Shown here in pieces: positions 1 to 6,358 of a DNA stretch of 22,818 nt. Position 1 is the stretch's first letter. Each line of letters opens with the position of its first letter. Origin of the DNA: an uncultured Oscillospiraceae bacterium (lineage in GTDB: Bacteria; Bacillota; Clostridia; Oscillospirales; Oscillospiraceae); contig CABVDR010000039.1 of assembly GCA_902497145.1 (NCBI GenBank), positions 1-22,818 on the forward strand, given 5' to 3'. Made by a program: the position numbers and the translations under genes. The notes beneath the pieces are model-generated. The model was not told the origin of the DNA, searched no databases, and saw nothing but the letters and a program-made list of their open reading frames with translations.

Positions 1-115
1 CATCGTCCTTGGTGGGGACAGCCCCCAGGCGGCCGGTGAGCTGCTCCCGGTCGGTTTCGTCTACGATGGTCTCGTTGTTCAGCAGGTATACACCCTGATT
101 GGAAAGCTGGATCAT
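1..115 (-). CDS. Aconitase-like hydratase, N-terminal fragment (YbhJ-type)
   Basis: Only the first 38 codons are present; the gene runs off the left edge. The start is the ATG complementary to 113-115, preceded on the minus strand by GAAAGGAG at a normal distance, and lies 15 bases after the transporter stop, so it is the third gene of a leftward operon. The fragment reads MIQLSNQGVYLLNN and then an acidic stretch ending in VPTKDD. From memory this resembles the start of YbhJ-type aconitase-superfamily hydratases. The assignment leans mainly on context: a PrpF-family isomerase and a dicarboxylate transporter immediately upstream, as in E. coli ybhH-ybhI-ybhJ. No Fe-S ligands or catalytic residues are inside the window, so the enzyme class is an inference. 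Confidence 0.55.
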   Translation of the reverse strand, partial: MIQLSNQGVYLLNNETIVDETDREQLTGRLGAVPTKDD

Positions 116-130
116 GGGGAAACTCCTTTC

Positions 131-1381
131 TTATACGAGGCCGTACAGGCTGAATACGCCCAGGGCGGCCATAAGGACGTTAATGGCTACGTTAGCCACC
201 GACAGCAGGAACAGAGTCTTGAACAGGCGGTTCTGCTCGTCGATCTCCAGTTCCTTGGCGGCAGAGTAGGAGGAGAGGATGATGGCGCCGCCGGTAGACA
301 GGGGGCTGATGGCAGCGGCAAAGGAGGTGGCGGTGATGGCGGAGATGAGCTCCACATAGTTGGCTCCAATATTGGAGGCAATCTCGGCGGCCACAGGGTA
401 CAGGGTGGGCATGACCACGCCGGTGGTGGAGCTGACCCAGGAGAGGATGCCGCTGGTAGCGGCCATGATGGGTACGGCAGTGGTCTTGGTCATGATGCTC
501 ATGAGGAAATCGGAGATGAGGGAGATGCCGCCCAGGGTATCCATTACGTTGACCAGCACACCCACGCCGGTGATCATCAGCAGGGTGCCCCAGGGGATGT
601 TCTTGATGCCCTTTTTCTCATCCACACAGCCGGTGAGCACCAGGATGGCGGCCCCCACAAAGGCCAGGGTGCCCACGTCCATCTGGAAGCCGATGCACAA
701 AATGACCAGCACGGCCATGACCAGGATGGTGAAGAGCTGCTTTTTGTTAAATTTGGGGAGCTCCGAGAGCTTCATGGGATTGTCGGCGTTGACCTTGTAG
801 CCCTTATAGATGACATAGACCACCAGGGTGAACACAAAGCCGGAAATCAATGTGGTGATGAAGAGATGAACGCCAAAGCCGGAGTAGCCCAACGGCTCAG
901 ACAGCCCCTTGGCCAGCACGCCGGTGAGGGAGAGGGGAGAGGCGCAGCCCGCGTTGGCGCCCAGCTTGGCGTACAGGGCGGTGGCGAAGGGGTTGATCTT
1001 CATCTCCAGAGCCAGATAGACAGCGAAGGTGGTCATCAGGATACCAGCGGCGATATGACCGGGACCCAGAGCGGAGATGCCTGCGGAGAGGAAGAACATG
1101 AGGATGGGGATGAGGAAGGTCCTGCGGCCAACCAGGGCGATGATTTTTTTGGAGATCAGCTCCAGGGTGCCATTGATGGAGGCCATGCCGAACAGAAAGG
1201 TGACGCCCACCAGGGTGACAAACAAGGAGGTGTCAAACCCGGCCACGATTTCCTTGCTGCTTATGCCGCCGGCCATGCCCAGCAGCACCGCCGCGCCGAT
1301 GGAGAGAAATCCGATGTTGACCTTTTTGATAAAGCCGATGGCCACCACGATGACCAGGACGATGAGAGAAACAACTGCCAT
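131..1381 (-). CDS. MatC-type dicarboxylate/malonate carrier, integral membrane
   Basis: A 416-residue polytopic membrane protein, hydrophobic almost throughout, with roughly 11-12 predicted membrane segments and no signal peptide beyond the first helix. The N-terminal half (about residues 20-150: LLGMAGGISSKEIVAGFD, then a TLVGVTFLFG helix and NGTLELI) matches the MatC N-terminal domain pattern of putative malonate/dicarboxylate carriers of the ion-transporter superfamily. The start ATG has GGAAAGGAG upstream and lies 18 bases after the stop of the PrpF-family gene, so the two are co-transcribed. In the operon it would import the di- or tricarboxylate handled by the flanking isomerase and hydratase. 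The exact substrate cannot be read from sequence; a member of the broader DASS/ArsB group is the alternative. Confidence 0.85.
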   Translation of the reverse strand: MAVVSLIVLVIVVAIGFIKKVNIGFLSIGAAVLLGMAGGISSKEIVAGFDTSLFVTLVGVTFLFGMASINGTLELISKKIIALVGRRTFLIPILMFFLSAGISALGPGHIAAGILMTTFAVYLALEMKINPFATALYAKLGANAGCASPLSLTGVLAKGLSEPLGYSGFGVHLFITTLISGFVFTLVVYVIYKGYKVNADNPMKLSELPKFNKKQLFTILVMAVLVILCIGFQMDVGTLAFVGAAILVLTGCVDEKKGIKNIPWGTLLMITGVGVLVNVMDTLGGISLISDFLMSIMTKTTAVPIMAATSGILSWVSSTTGVVMPTLYPVAAEIASNIGANYVELISAITATSFAAAISPLSTGGAIILSSYSAAKELEIDEQNRLFKTLFLLSVANVAINVLMAALGVFSLYGLV

Positions 1382-1399
1382 TTGGAAACGCTCCTTTCC

Positions 1400-2542
1400 T
1401 TATTCGCAGCAGTAGACGTTGCCTTCCATCAGCAGGTTGGCCGTCCGGAAGCCGAAGGTGTCAAGAATGTCGGGTTCATCTGGCCCGGGCTGAAAGTCCA
1501 CGCCGGCTTCCAGAATGCCGCCGGGATGGGCGATGCGCAGCCGCTGGAGATCAGCCTGAGGGCCCAGCACCTGCTGCACCACACTGCCCTCCACAGCGGC
1601 TGCCGCGGCTGTACACATGGCGCCGGTCATGGCGTAGGAGGGATGAGTTTTCTGCATGGACATCATCCGGGACAGAAGGTCCAGCTCCCCAGCGGGGATC
1701 TCCTTACCGTCAGAGGTGGTGTAGTCCTGGGGCGGGGCCACCAGGGTGAGCTTGGGCAGGCCGGGGCACTCCCAGGCGGAAGTAGTATAGTCGGAGATGA
1801 GGCCCAGCTTCACTGCCGCTACGCCCCGAATGCGCTCCAGCTTGTCCAGCAGGGCAGGATCGCTGTCGATCTGATGGGGCAGCTCGGTGCCGGTGAGGCC
1901 CACATCCTTGGCCCGGATAAAGGCCAGGGGGTTGGCCGCGTCCACCAGCGAGACTTGAATAGAGCCCACTCCGGGCACCTCCAGAGTGTCCACCGCATTT
2001 CCGGTGGGCAGCAGCCGATGGGAGATGGTGCCCGCCGGGCGGAGAAATTTCAGCTTGATGGGGGCTCCGGAGCCCTTTACTCCGGCAATCTGGTAGTCGC
2101 CGGCGTACTTCACGCAGCCGTTCTCCACTTGGACCTCCGCCTCAATGATCTTTCCGGTGTTGGTGTTGTGGATGCGCACGGTGGTTACCGGCTCGGTGAC
2201 CTTCACCAGTCCCCGCTCGATGGCGAAGGGGCCCACCGCCGAGGAGATGTTGCCGCAGTTGCCCTTGTAGCTGACGATGGGCTTATCCACGGCCACCTGG
2301 GCGAAGGTGTAGTCCACATCGGCATCAGGCCGCTTGGAAACTCCTACAATGGCCACCTTACTGGTTACTGAGGTGGCGCCCCCCAGGCCGTTGATCTGCT
2401 TGGGGTCGGGGCTGCCCATCACCTTGAGCAGGATCTGGTCCCGAGCCTCCTGCTGGGCGGGCAGGTCGTTTTCCAGGAAAAAGGCCCCCTTGCTGGTGCC
2501 GCCCCGCATGAGCAGGCAGGGGATATGCCGCTTCTGATTCAT
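1400..2542 (-). CDS. PrpF-family isomerase (methylaconitate / oxalomesaconate type)
   Basis: A 380-residue cytosolic protein of the PrpF/DAP-epimerase-like fold. This family shifts double bonds in unsaturated carboxylates (2-methylaconitate isomerase PrpF, 4-oxalomesaconate tautomerase GalD, and YbhH of unknown substrate). Visible hallmarks are RGGTSKG at residues 13-19, GLGGATSVTSKV at about 52-63, GNCGN at 94-98 (Cys96, likely active site) and SYAMTGAMCTAAA near 320. Length is normal. An in-frame extension to 2635 exists, but the ATG at 2542 has CAGGAGG directly upstream and begins the family's N-terminus (MNQKRHIPCLLMRGG), so I chose it. It is the first gene of the leftward operon, divergent from a LysR gene. 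The substrate is unknown; the neighbouring hydratase and carrier argue for a small tricarboxylate. Confidence 0.88.
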   Translation of the reverse strand: MNQKRHIPCLLMRGGTSKGAFFLENDLPAQQEARDQILLKVMGSPDPKQINGLGGATSVTSKVAIVGVSKRPDADVDYTFAQVAVDKPIVSYKGNCGNISSAVGPFAIERGLVKVTEPVTTVRIHNTNTGKIIEAEVQVENGCVKYAGDYQIAGVKGSGAPIKLKFLRPAGTISHRLLPTGNAVDTLEVPGVGSIQVSLVDAANPLAFIRAKDVGLTGTELPHQIDSDPALLDKLERIRGVAAVKLGLISDYTTSAWECPGLPKLTLVAPPQDYTTSDGKEIPAGELDLLSRMMSMQKTHPSYAMTGAMCTAAAAAVEGSVVQQVLGPQADLQRLRIAHPGGILEAGVDFQPGPDEPDILDTFGFRTANLLMEGNVYCCE

Positions 2543-2562
2543 GCCAACTCCTCCTGTTTTGC

Positions 2563-2591
2563 GCCTCCCCGGAACGGGCGGAGGCTTTTTT
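2563..2591 (+). terminator. Terminator-like hairpin in the leader of the PrpF-family gene
   Basis: GCCTCC (2563-2568) pairs with GGAGGC (2580-2585), extended by CCG/CGG around a GAA loop with a two-base bulge, and is followed by TTTTTT at 2586-2591 on the plus strand. In that direction it looks like an intrinsic terminator, but no plus-strand gene lies before it. On the minus strand the same hairpin sits in the prpF-like leader about 20 bases upstream of the start. It may block antisense transcription or shape the leader. Confidence 0.4.
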
Positions 2592-2645
2592 GTTGTCTCG
2601 AGTGTAGCACAGAAGAAGATGGAATAGAAATTCATGATATATATT

Positions 2646-2674
2646 AAAACTATGCTTTATGGCTATGATAAAGC
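2646..2674. promoter_or_regulatory. Candidate LysR operator, distal site
   Basis: GCTTTAT (2654-2660) and ATAAAGC (2668-2674) form a perfect 7+7 inverted repeat with a 7-base spacer. It overlaps AAAACTATGC (2646-2655), which recurs at 2742-2751 next to the LysR start. It lies between the divergent LysR and PrpF-family genes, about 105 bases upstream of the PrpF-family start, which suits an activator site for the leftward operon. No good sigma-70 -35 box is seen for that operon, as is usual for LysR-activated promoters. Function is inferred. Confidence 0.45.
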
Positions 2675-2735
2675 GGCGGAAAAGCAGTGTTTCAGGCCCA
2701 GAGAGCCCTAGGGGCGAGAAAAGAAAGAGCTTTTA

Positions 2736-2752
2736 GGCATAAAAACTATGCC
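2736..2752. promoter_or_regulatory. Candidate LysR operator, proximal (autoregulatory) site
   Basis: GGCATA-AAAAC-TATGCC is a perfect 6+6 palindrome with a 5-base spacer and an internal T-N11-A-like geometry. It abuts the -35 region of the LysR promoter at 2753, the usual place for LysR autorepression. It shares AAAACTATGC with the distal site about 96 bases away, so one dimer of dimers could bridge both. Confidence 0.5.
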
Positions 2753-2781
2753 TTGTATTCATATTCTATATCAAATATAAT
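2753..2781 (+). promoter_or_regulatory. Promoter of the first LysR gene
   Basis: A perfect TATAAT (2776-2781) is preceded at 17 bases by TTGTAT (2753-2758), a weak -35. It lies 34 bases upstream of the LysR ATG, whose ribosome site GGAGG is at 2803-2807. Confidence 0.5.
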
Positions 2782-2814
2782 AACAGAAAGAGAAGAAAAT
2801 TTGGAGGATTTCAC

Positions 2815-3735
2815 ATGGACTTTCGGGAGCTGAGTTATGTGCTGGCCATTGCCCGGCACCAGAATATCACTCGGGCGGCGGAGGCGTTGTATATCAGTCA
2901 GCCCACCCTGAGTAAATTCCTCATTGCGCTGGAGCATGACCTGGGGCTGAAGCTGTTTACCAGGGTGGGCAACCGCTACACTCCCACCTACGCCGGGCAG
3001 CGCTATGTGGCCAGGGCGGAGGAAATTCTGCATGTAAAGGCCCAGCTGGACGCGGAGTTGGCCGACATTTTGAAAAAGGACATCGGCGTTTTAAACGTGG
3101 CCTTTCCCACCATGCGCTGCACCTACATGCTGCCGGGGGTGCTGCCCGCCTTCCAGGCCAAGTATCCCAATATTACCGTGCAGATCCACGAGGGCAGCTC
3201 CAGTCAGTTGGAGAAGCTGATTTTAGATCAGAGCGTGGAGGTGGCCTTCTTTACTGAGCCGCCGGGACAGGGCAATCCTCAGCTTACATATGAGGTTCTG
3301 GGGGTGGAGGAGCTGCTCATCTGTACCTGCAAAAACCACCCCCTGGGGCGCTTTGCCAAGCCCAATCCCGCCAGCCGCTACCCTAAGCTCCCCTTGGAGG
3401 TACTGCAGAACGAGCGGCTGCTGCTGATGCAGGACAACCAGCGCACCGGACAGATCATGAAGGGATACCTTCAGCAGTCAGGTCTGGAGTGGAAGAACGT
3501 GCTGCGTACCAGCAACCTGCCCGCCATCATCGATCTGGTGGCCGAAGGGTACGGGGTGTCCTTTATCTTCGACTCCCACCTGCGTCACCACGCCCACGGG
3601 AAAGAGTTGGATTGTTACAGCTTTGGAGAGCCCCGGGCGGTATCCAACTTTGTAGCGGCCTCACGGCGGGGCAGCTACCTGCCTGCTTACACCCGGGAGT
3701 TTATCGAGATCGTGCGCAGCCTGTGTCAGATGTAG
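2815..3735 (+). CDS. LysR-family transcriptional regulator (YbhD-like position)
   Basis: A 306-residue LysR-type regulator. Residues 1-60 form the winged helix-turn-helix (FRELSYVLAIARHQNITRAA, then ISQPTLSKFLIALEHDLG), followed by a linker helix and, from about residue 90, a periplasmic-binding-like effector domain with RCTYMLPG and IHEGSS. Start chosen at 2815 with GGAGG eight bases upstream. It is transcribed divergently from the PrpF-MatC-hydratase operon across a 272-base intergenic region holding two palindromes, so it is probably that operon's carboxylate-responsive activator and represses itself. It shares several motifs with the LysR gene at 3812-4771, with which it is convergent; the two look like paralogues. 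The effector is unknown. Confidence 0.92.
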   Translation: MDFRELSYVLAIARHQNITRAAEALYISQPTLSKFLIALEHDLGLKLFTRVGNRYTPTYAGQRYVARAEEILHVKAQLDAELADILKKDIGVLNVAFPTMRCTYMLPGVLPAFQAKYPNITVQIHEGSSSQLEKLILDQSVEVAFFTEPPGQGNPQLTYEVLGVEELLICTCKNHPLGRFAKPNPASRYPKLPLEVLQNERLLLMQDNQRTGQIMKGYLQQSGLEWKNVLRTSNLPAIIDLVAEGYGVSFIFDSHLRHHAHGKELDCYSFGEPRAVSNFVAASRRGSYLPAYTREFIEIVRSLCQM

Positions 3736-3756
3736 CCTCATTTTTGCTGAAAAATG

Positions 3757-3796
3757 CCTGTGCCCCTGGGCTCCGTGTGGAACCCAGGGGCACAGG
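3757..3796. terminator. Bidirectional terminator between convergent LysR genes
   Basis: CCTGTGCCCCTGGG (3757-3770) and CCCAGGGGCACAGG (3783-3796) form a perfect 14-bp stem with a 12-base loop. On the minus strand it is followed by CATTTTTC and on the plus strand by TTTG. It lies 21 bases after one LysR stop and 15 bases after the other, so it can end both transcripts. Confidence 0.85.
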
Positions 3797-3811
3797 TTTG
3801 TCCGCTGAACA

Positions 3812-4771
3812 TTAAACGTAGGTGCCTTTGTTGTGCTGGGGAAGTGTAAGAAAGGCGTGCTGAGCAATTTGATTGTGGAGAATTTGGATGAAGTCGGCCA
3901 CCTGGGGGGCCAGATAGGCGTCTTTCCGGCGGATAATGCAGTAGTCAATAAAGGTATTGGGGTCTCCGATGAGAAAATAGCAGATGGGTTTGGAGTAGGA
4001 AAAATACTGGATATACCCCAAAAAGTTAAAGGCGATGCCCAGGCCCTCCGCCGCCATCTGGGCGGATGCCTCCAGATTTTCCAGCAGATAGAAGCGGGTG
4101 GGACGGATCCCGGCGTAGGCCAGGGCTTGGTCTGTGTACAAGCGGGAGGACTGATCCGGCCGCTGGAGGATAAAGGTCTCCCCCGCAAACAGGGACAGGT
4201 CGATCCAGGGCAGAGGGCAGCCTGGCAGGGAGACCGCCTGGGAGGCTAAGGGATGGAGGGGGGAGAGTACCGCCACCAGCCGGTCCCGGTAGAAGGGCAA
4301 AAACTCCAGTACCGGGGAGGGGTGGCGCTGGTTGTTGATAATCAAATCTACCTCGCCATCTATCAGCAAATGAAACAATTCTTCAGAGCTTCCTTCGTAT
4401 ATTTTGACGTCAACATTGGGATGAAGAATGGTGAGCTCCCGCAGGGCGGCGGGCAGCAGATAGGTGGTGCGCCGGGGGTGGAGCCCCAGACGCACTACGC
4501 CCCGCTCTCCGTGCTTGAGATTGGACAGCTGGGACTTCCACTGGCGATTGAGGAAACTCATCTCCTGAGCGTAGCGAATATAGGCTGTTCCTACCTCGGT
4601 AGGAACAAATTTTTTCCCAAAACGGTTAAAAAGGGGAACACCCAGGCTCTGTTCCAGAGTGCTGAGAAAAACGCTCAATGTGGGAGGAGAGACGTTGAGA
4701 GACTCCGCCGCCCCTTTTAAGCTCTGGAATTTGGCAATGGCTAGGATGTATTCCTGTTCCCGCAGGTTCAT
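3812..4771 (-). CDS. LysR-family transcriptional regulator of the peptidase/arginase operon
   Basis: A 319-residue LysR-type regulator. Its N-terminal helix-turn-helix runs through residues 1-60 (REQEYILAIAKFQSLKGAAE, then VSPPTLSVFLSTLEQSLG), with the effector domain from about residue 90 (RRTTYLLPAALREL, VKIYEGSSEELF). The start has AAAGGAG about ten bases upstream. It is divergent from the YfcC-type transporter operon, and a short palindrome sits 21-37 bases before its own start, so control of that operon and of itself is the natural reading. It resembles the LysR at 2815-3735 in the [LM]xxxExxY[VI]LAIA, TY[LM]LP and EGSS stretches, suggesting a duplication with tail-to-tail arrangement. 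The effector may be a peptide, amino acid or guanidino compound; this is inference. Confidence 0.92.
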   Translation of the reverse strand: MNLREQEYILAIAKFQSLKGAAESLNVSPPTLSVFLSTLEQSLGVPLFNRFGKKFVPTEVGTAYIRYAQEMSFLNRQWKSQLSNLKHGERGVVRLGLHPRRTTYLLPAALRELTILHPNVDVKIYEGSSEELFHLLIDGEVDLIINNQRHPSPVLEFLPFYRDRLVAVLSPLHPLASQAVSLPGCPLPWIDLSLFAGETFILQRPDQSSRLYTDQALAYAGIRPTRFYLLENLEASAQMAAEGLGIAFNFLGYIQYFSYSKPICYFLIGDPNTFIDYCIIRRKDAYLAPQVADFIQILHNQIAQHAFLTLPQHNKGTYV

Positions 4772-4791
4772 AGTTTCCGCTGCTCCTTTAA

Positions 4792-4808
4792 ATTAGCTTG
4801 TAACTAAT
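4792..4808. promoter_or_regulatory. Candidate LysR box upstream of the second LysR gene
   Basis: ATTAG-CTTGTAA-CTAAT is a 5+5 inverted repeat containing a T-N11-A motif (T4794 to A4806). It lies 21-37 bases upstream of the leftward LysR start and 22 bases before the -35 box of the rightward promoter, so it could serve both genes. Confidence 0.45.
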
Positions 4809-4829
4809 ATTATATTAAAAAGAATGTAT

Positions 4830-4858
4830 TTGACGCAATGATATATCTTAGCTATTTT
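4830..4858 (+). promoter_or_regulatory. Promoter of the transporter-peptidase-arginase operon
   Basis: TTGACG (4830-4835), a 17-base spacer, then TATTTT (4853-4858). It is the only good sigma-70-like pair in the intergenic region and faces the YfcC-type gene. Predicted transcription start is near 4865. Confidence 0.6.
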
Positions 4859-4870
4859 AAAGGTATTATT

Positions 4871-4887
4871 CCTGACCAGCGGTCAGG
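4871..4887. promoter_or_regulatory. 17-bp palindrome just downstream of the operon promoter
   Basis: CCTGACC-AGC-GGTCAGG, a perfect 7+7 inverted repeat with a 3-base centre. It would lie at about +6 to +22 of the transcript. There is no T-run after it, so it is not an intrinsic terminator. An operator for a repressor, or a short leader hairpin protecting the mRNA end, are both possible. It does not resemble the AT-rich LysR-like sites nearby. Confidence 0.5.
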
Positions 4888-4916
4888 AAAATATATAGCA
4901 GTGAGGAGAGTGTCTT

Positions 4917-6320
4917 ATGGCGGCAGAGAAGAAAGAAACGAAAAAGAGAGGGTTCCGCGCACCTCACGCACTGGTAATTATGGTCATCCTGGTTTGTATC
5001 ACCGCGCTGCTCACCTATGTGGTGCCGGCGGGCGAGTTTGACCGGGTGGAGGATCCCAACAGCGGCAACACCATTGTGGTGGCCGGTTCCTACCACCGGG
5101 TGGAGCAGACCCCGGTCAGCCTGCTGAGAGTACCGGGAATTATGTACCAATCCATGGTGGATGCAGCGGATATTGTCATTTTCCTGCTGATGATCGGCGG
5201 CGCCTTTGAGATCATCCACTCCACCGGCGCCATCACCGCCCTGAGCTGTAAGGTGGCTCAGATCTGCGGAAAACGAAAAAACCTGGTGATTATCTTCTTC
5301 ATGGTGCTCTTTGCCGTCTTCGGCACCACCATGGGTATGTCCACGGAGGTGTGTATCTTTGTGCCCATCGGCATCTCGGTCATGCTGCCCATGGGCTATG
5401 ACCGGGTGACGGGCACAGCCATGATCGCCATGGGCGCGGCCTGCGGCTTTACCGCCGGCGTCCTCAACTCCTTCACCGTGGGCGTAGCTCAGTCCATCGC
5501 AGAGGTGCCCCTGTTCTCCGGCGCCGGCCTGCGCGTGGCCCTGCTGGTGGTGCTGGTGGCGGTGACCAGCGCGTACATCATCCGCTATGCCGACCGGGTA
5601 AAGGCGGATCCCACCAAGAGCATTGTGTACGGTCTGGGCAGCGAGTACGAGTACGAGGAAGAGAGCGAGACCGTGGAGATGACTCCCCGTCACGCCCTCA
5701 TTCTCCTGACCGTGCTGGTGGCCTTTGTGGTTCTCATCTACGGTGTCAGCCAGCTGGACTTCTGGTATGAGGAGATGACCGCCATCTTCCTGGTCATGGG
5801 CGTGGTAGGCGGCCTGATCGCCGGCTACGGCCCCAACAAGATCGCTTCCGTGTTCAGCCAGGGCGCCAAGGGCATCACCGGCGGCGCACTGATCGTGGGC
5901 TTTGCCCGGGGCATCTCTCTGGTCATGGACGACGGGCAGATCATTGACACGGTGGTCAACGCCCTCGCCCAGGTGGTCATGCACCTGAGCGGTCCGGTCC
6001 AGGTGCTGGGCATGTATGTGGTGCAGAACCTGATCAACGTGCTGGTCACCTCCGGCTCCGGCCAGGCCGTGGTGGTCATGCCCATTATGACCCCCATTGC
6101 CGACCTGGTGGGGATGAGCCGTCAGACCGCCGTACTGGCCTTCCAGATGGGCGACGGCTTCTCCAACTCCATCCTGCCCACCTCCTCGGCCACCATGGGC
6201 TACCTGTCCGCGGCTAAGATCCCCTATGAAAAGTGGCTCAAGTTCATGCTGCCTCTGTTCGGCATTTGGTTTGTGGTAGGCGGCATCTTTATGCTCATTG
6301 CCTCCGGCATCGGGTATTGA
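4917..6320 (+). CDS. YfcC/DcuC-family membrane transporter
   Basis: A 467-residue polytopic transporter of the YfcC family (DcuC/C4-dicarboxylate anaerobic carrier superfamily, which also holds arginine/ornithine antiporters). A basic cytoplasmic N-terminus (residues 1-14) precedes the first membrane helix, then TYVVPAGEFDR at about 33-43, typical of this family. Further helices carry GTTMGMSTE and a C-terminal TSGSGQAVVVMPIM stretch characteristic of the superfamily. There is a hydrophilic loop at about 225-260. The start has GAGGAG upstream. It is the first gene of a four-gene operon with an M28-like peptidase, an M20 amidohydrolase and an arginase-type enzyme, so its cargo is more likely a peptide, acyl-amino acid or basic amino acid than a C4-dicarboxylate. 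Substrate not provable here. Confidence 0.9.
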   Translation: MAAEKKETKKRGFRAPHALVIMVILVCITALLTYVVPAGEFDRVEDPNSGNTIVVAGSYHRVEQTPVSLLRVPGIMYQSMVDAADIVIFLLMIGGAFEIIHSTGAITALSCKVAQICGKRKNLVIIFFMVLFAVFGTTMGMSTEVCIFVPIGISVMLPMGYDRVTGTAMIAMGAACGFTAGVLNSFTVGVAQSIAEVPLFSGAGLRVALLVVLVAVTSAYIIRYADRVKADPTKSIVYGLGSEYEYEEESETVEMTPRHALILLTVLVAFVVLIYGVSQLDFWYEEMTAIFLVMGVVGGLIAGYGPNKIASVFSQGAKGITGGALIVGFARGISLVMDDGQIIDTVVNALAQVVMHLSGPVQVLGMYVVQNLINVLVTSGSGQAVVVMPIMTPIADLVGMSRQTAVLAFQMGDGFSNSILPTSSATMGYLSAAKIPYEKWLKFMLPLFGIWFVVGGIFMLIASGIGY

Positions 6321-6358
6321 TTCCTACGGAAGCAACGTAAGAGAAAGGGGTTGGGACC

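Noticed and set aside
866..2371. A 501-residue plus-strand open frame opposite the MatC and PrpF-family genes
   Set aside because: Low-complexity Gly/His/Asp-rich translation, no family motif, and it spans the junction of two genuine minus-strand genes.
4871..4887. Palindrome as an intrinsic terminator
   Set aside because: No T-run on either strand after the stem, and it lies between a promoter and its gene.
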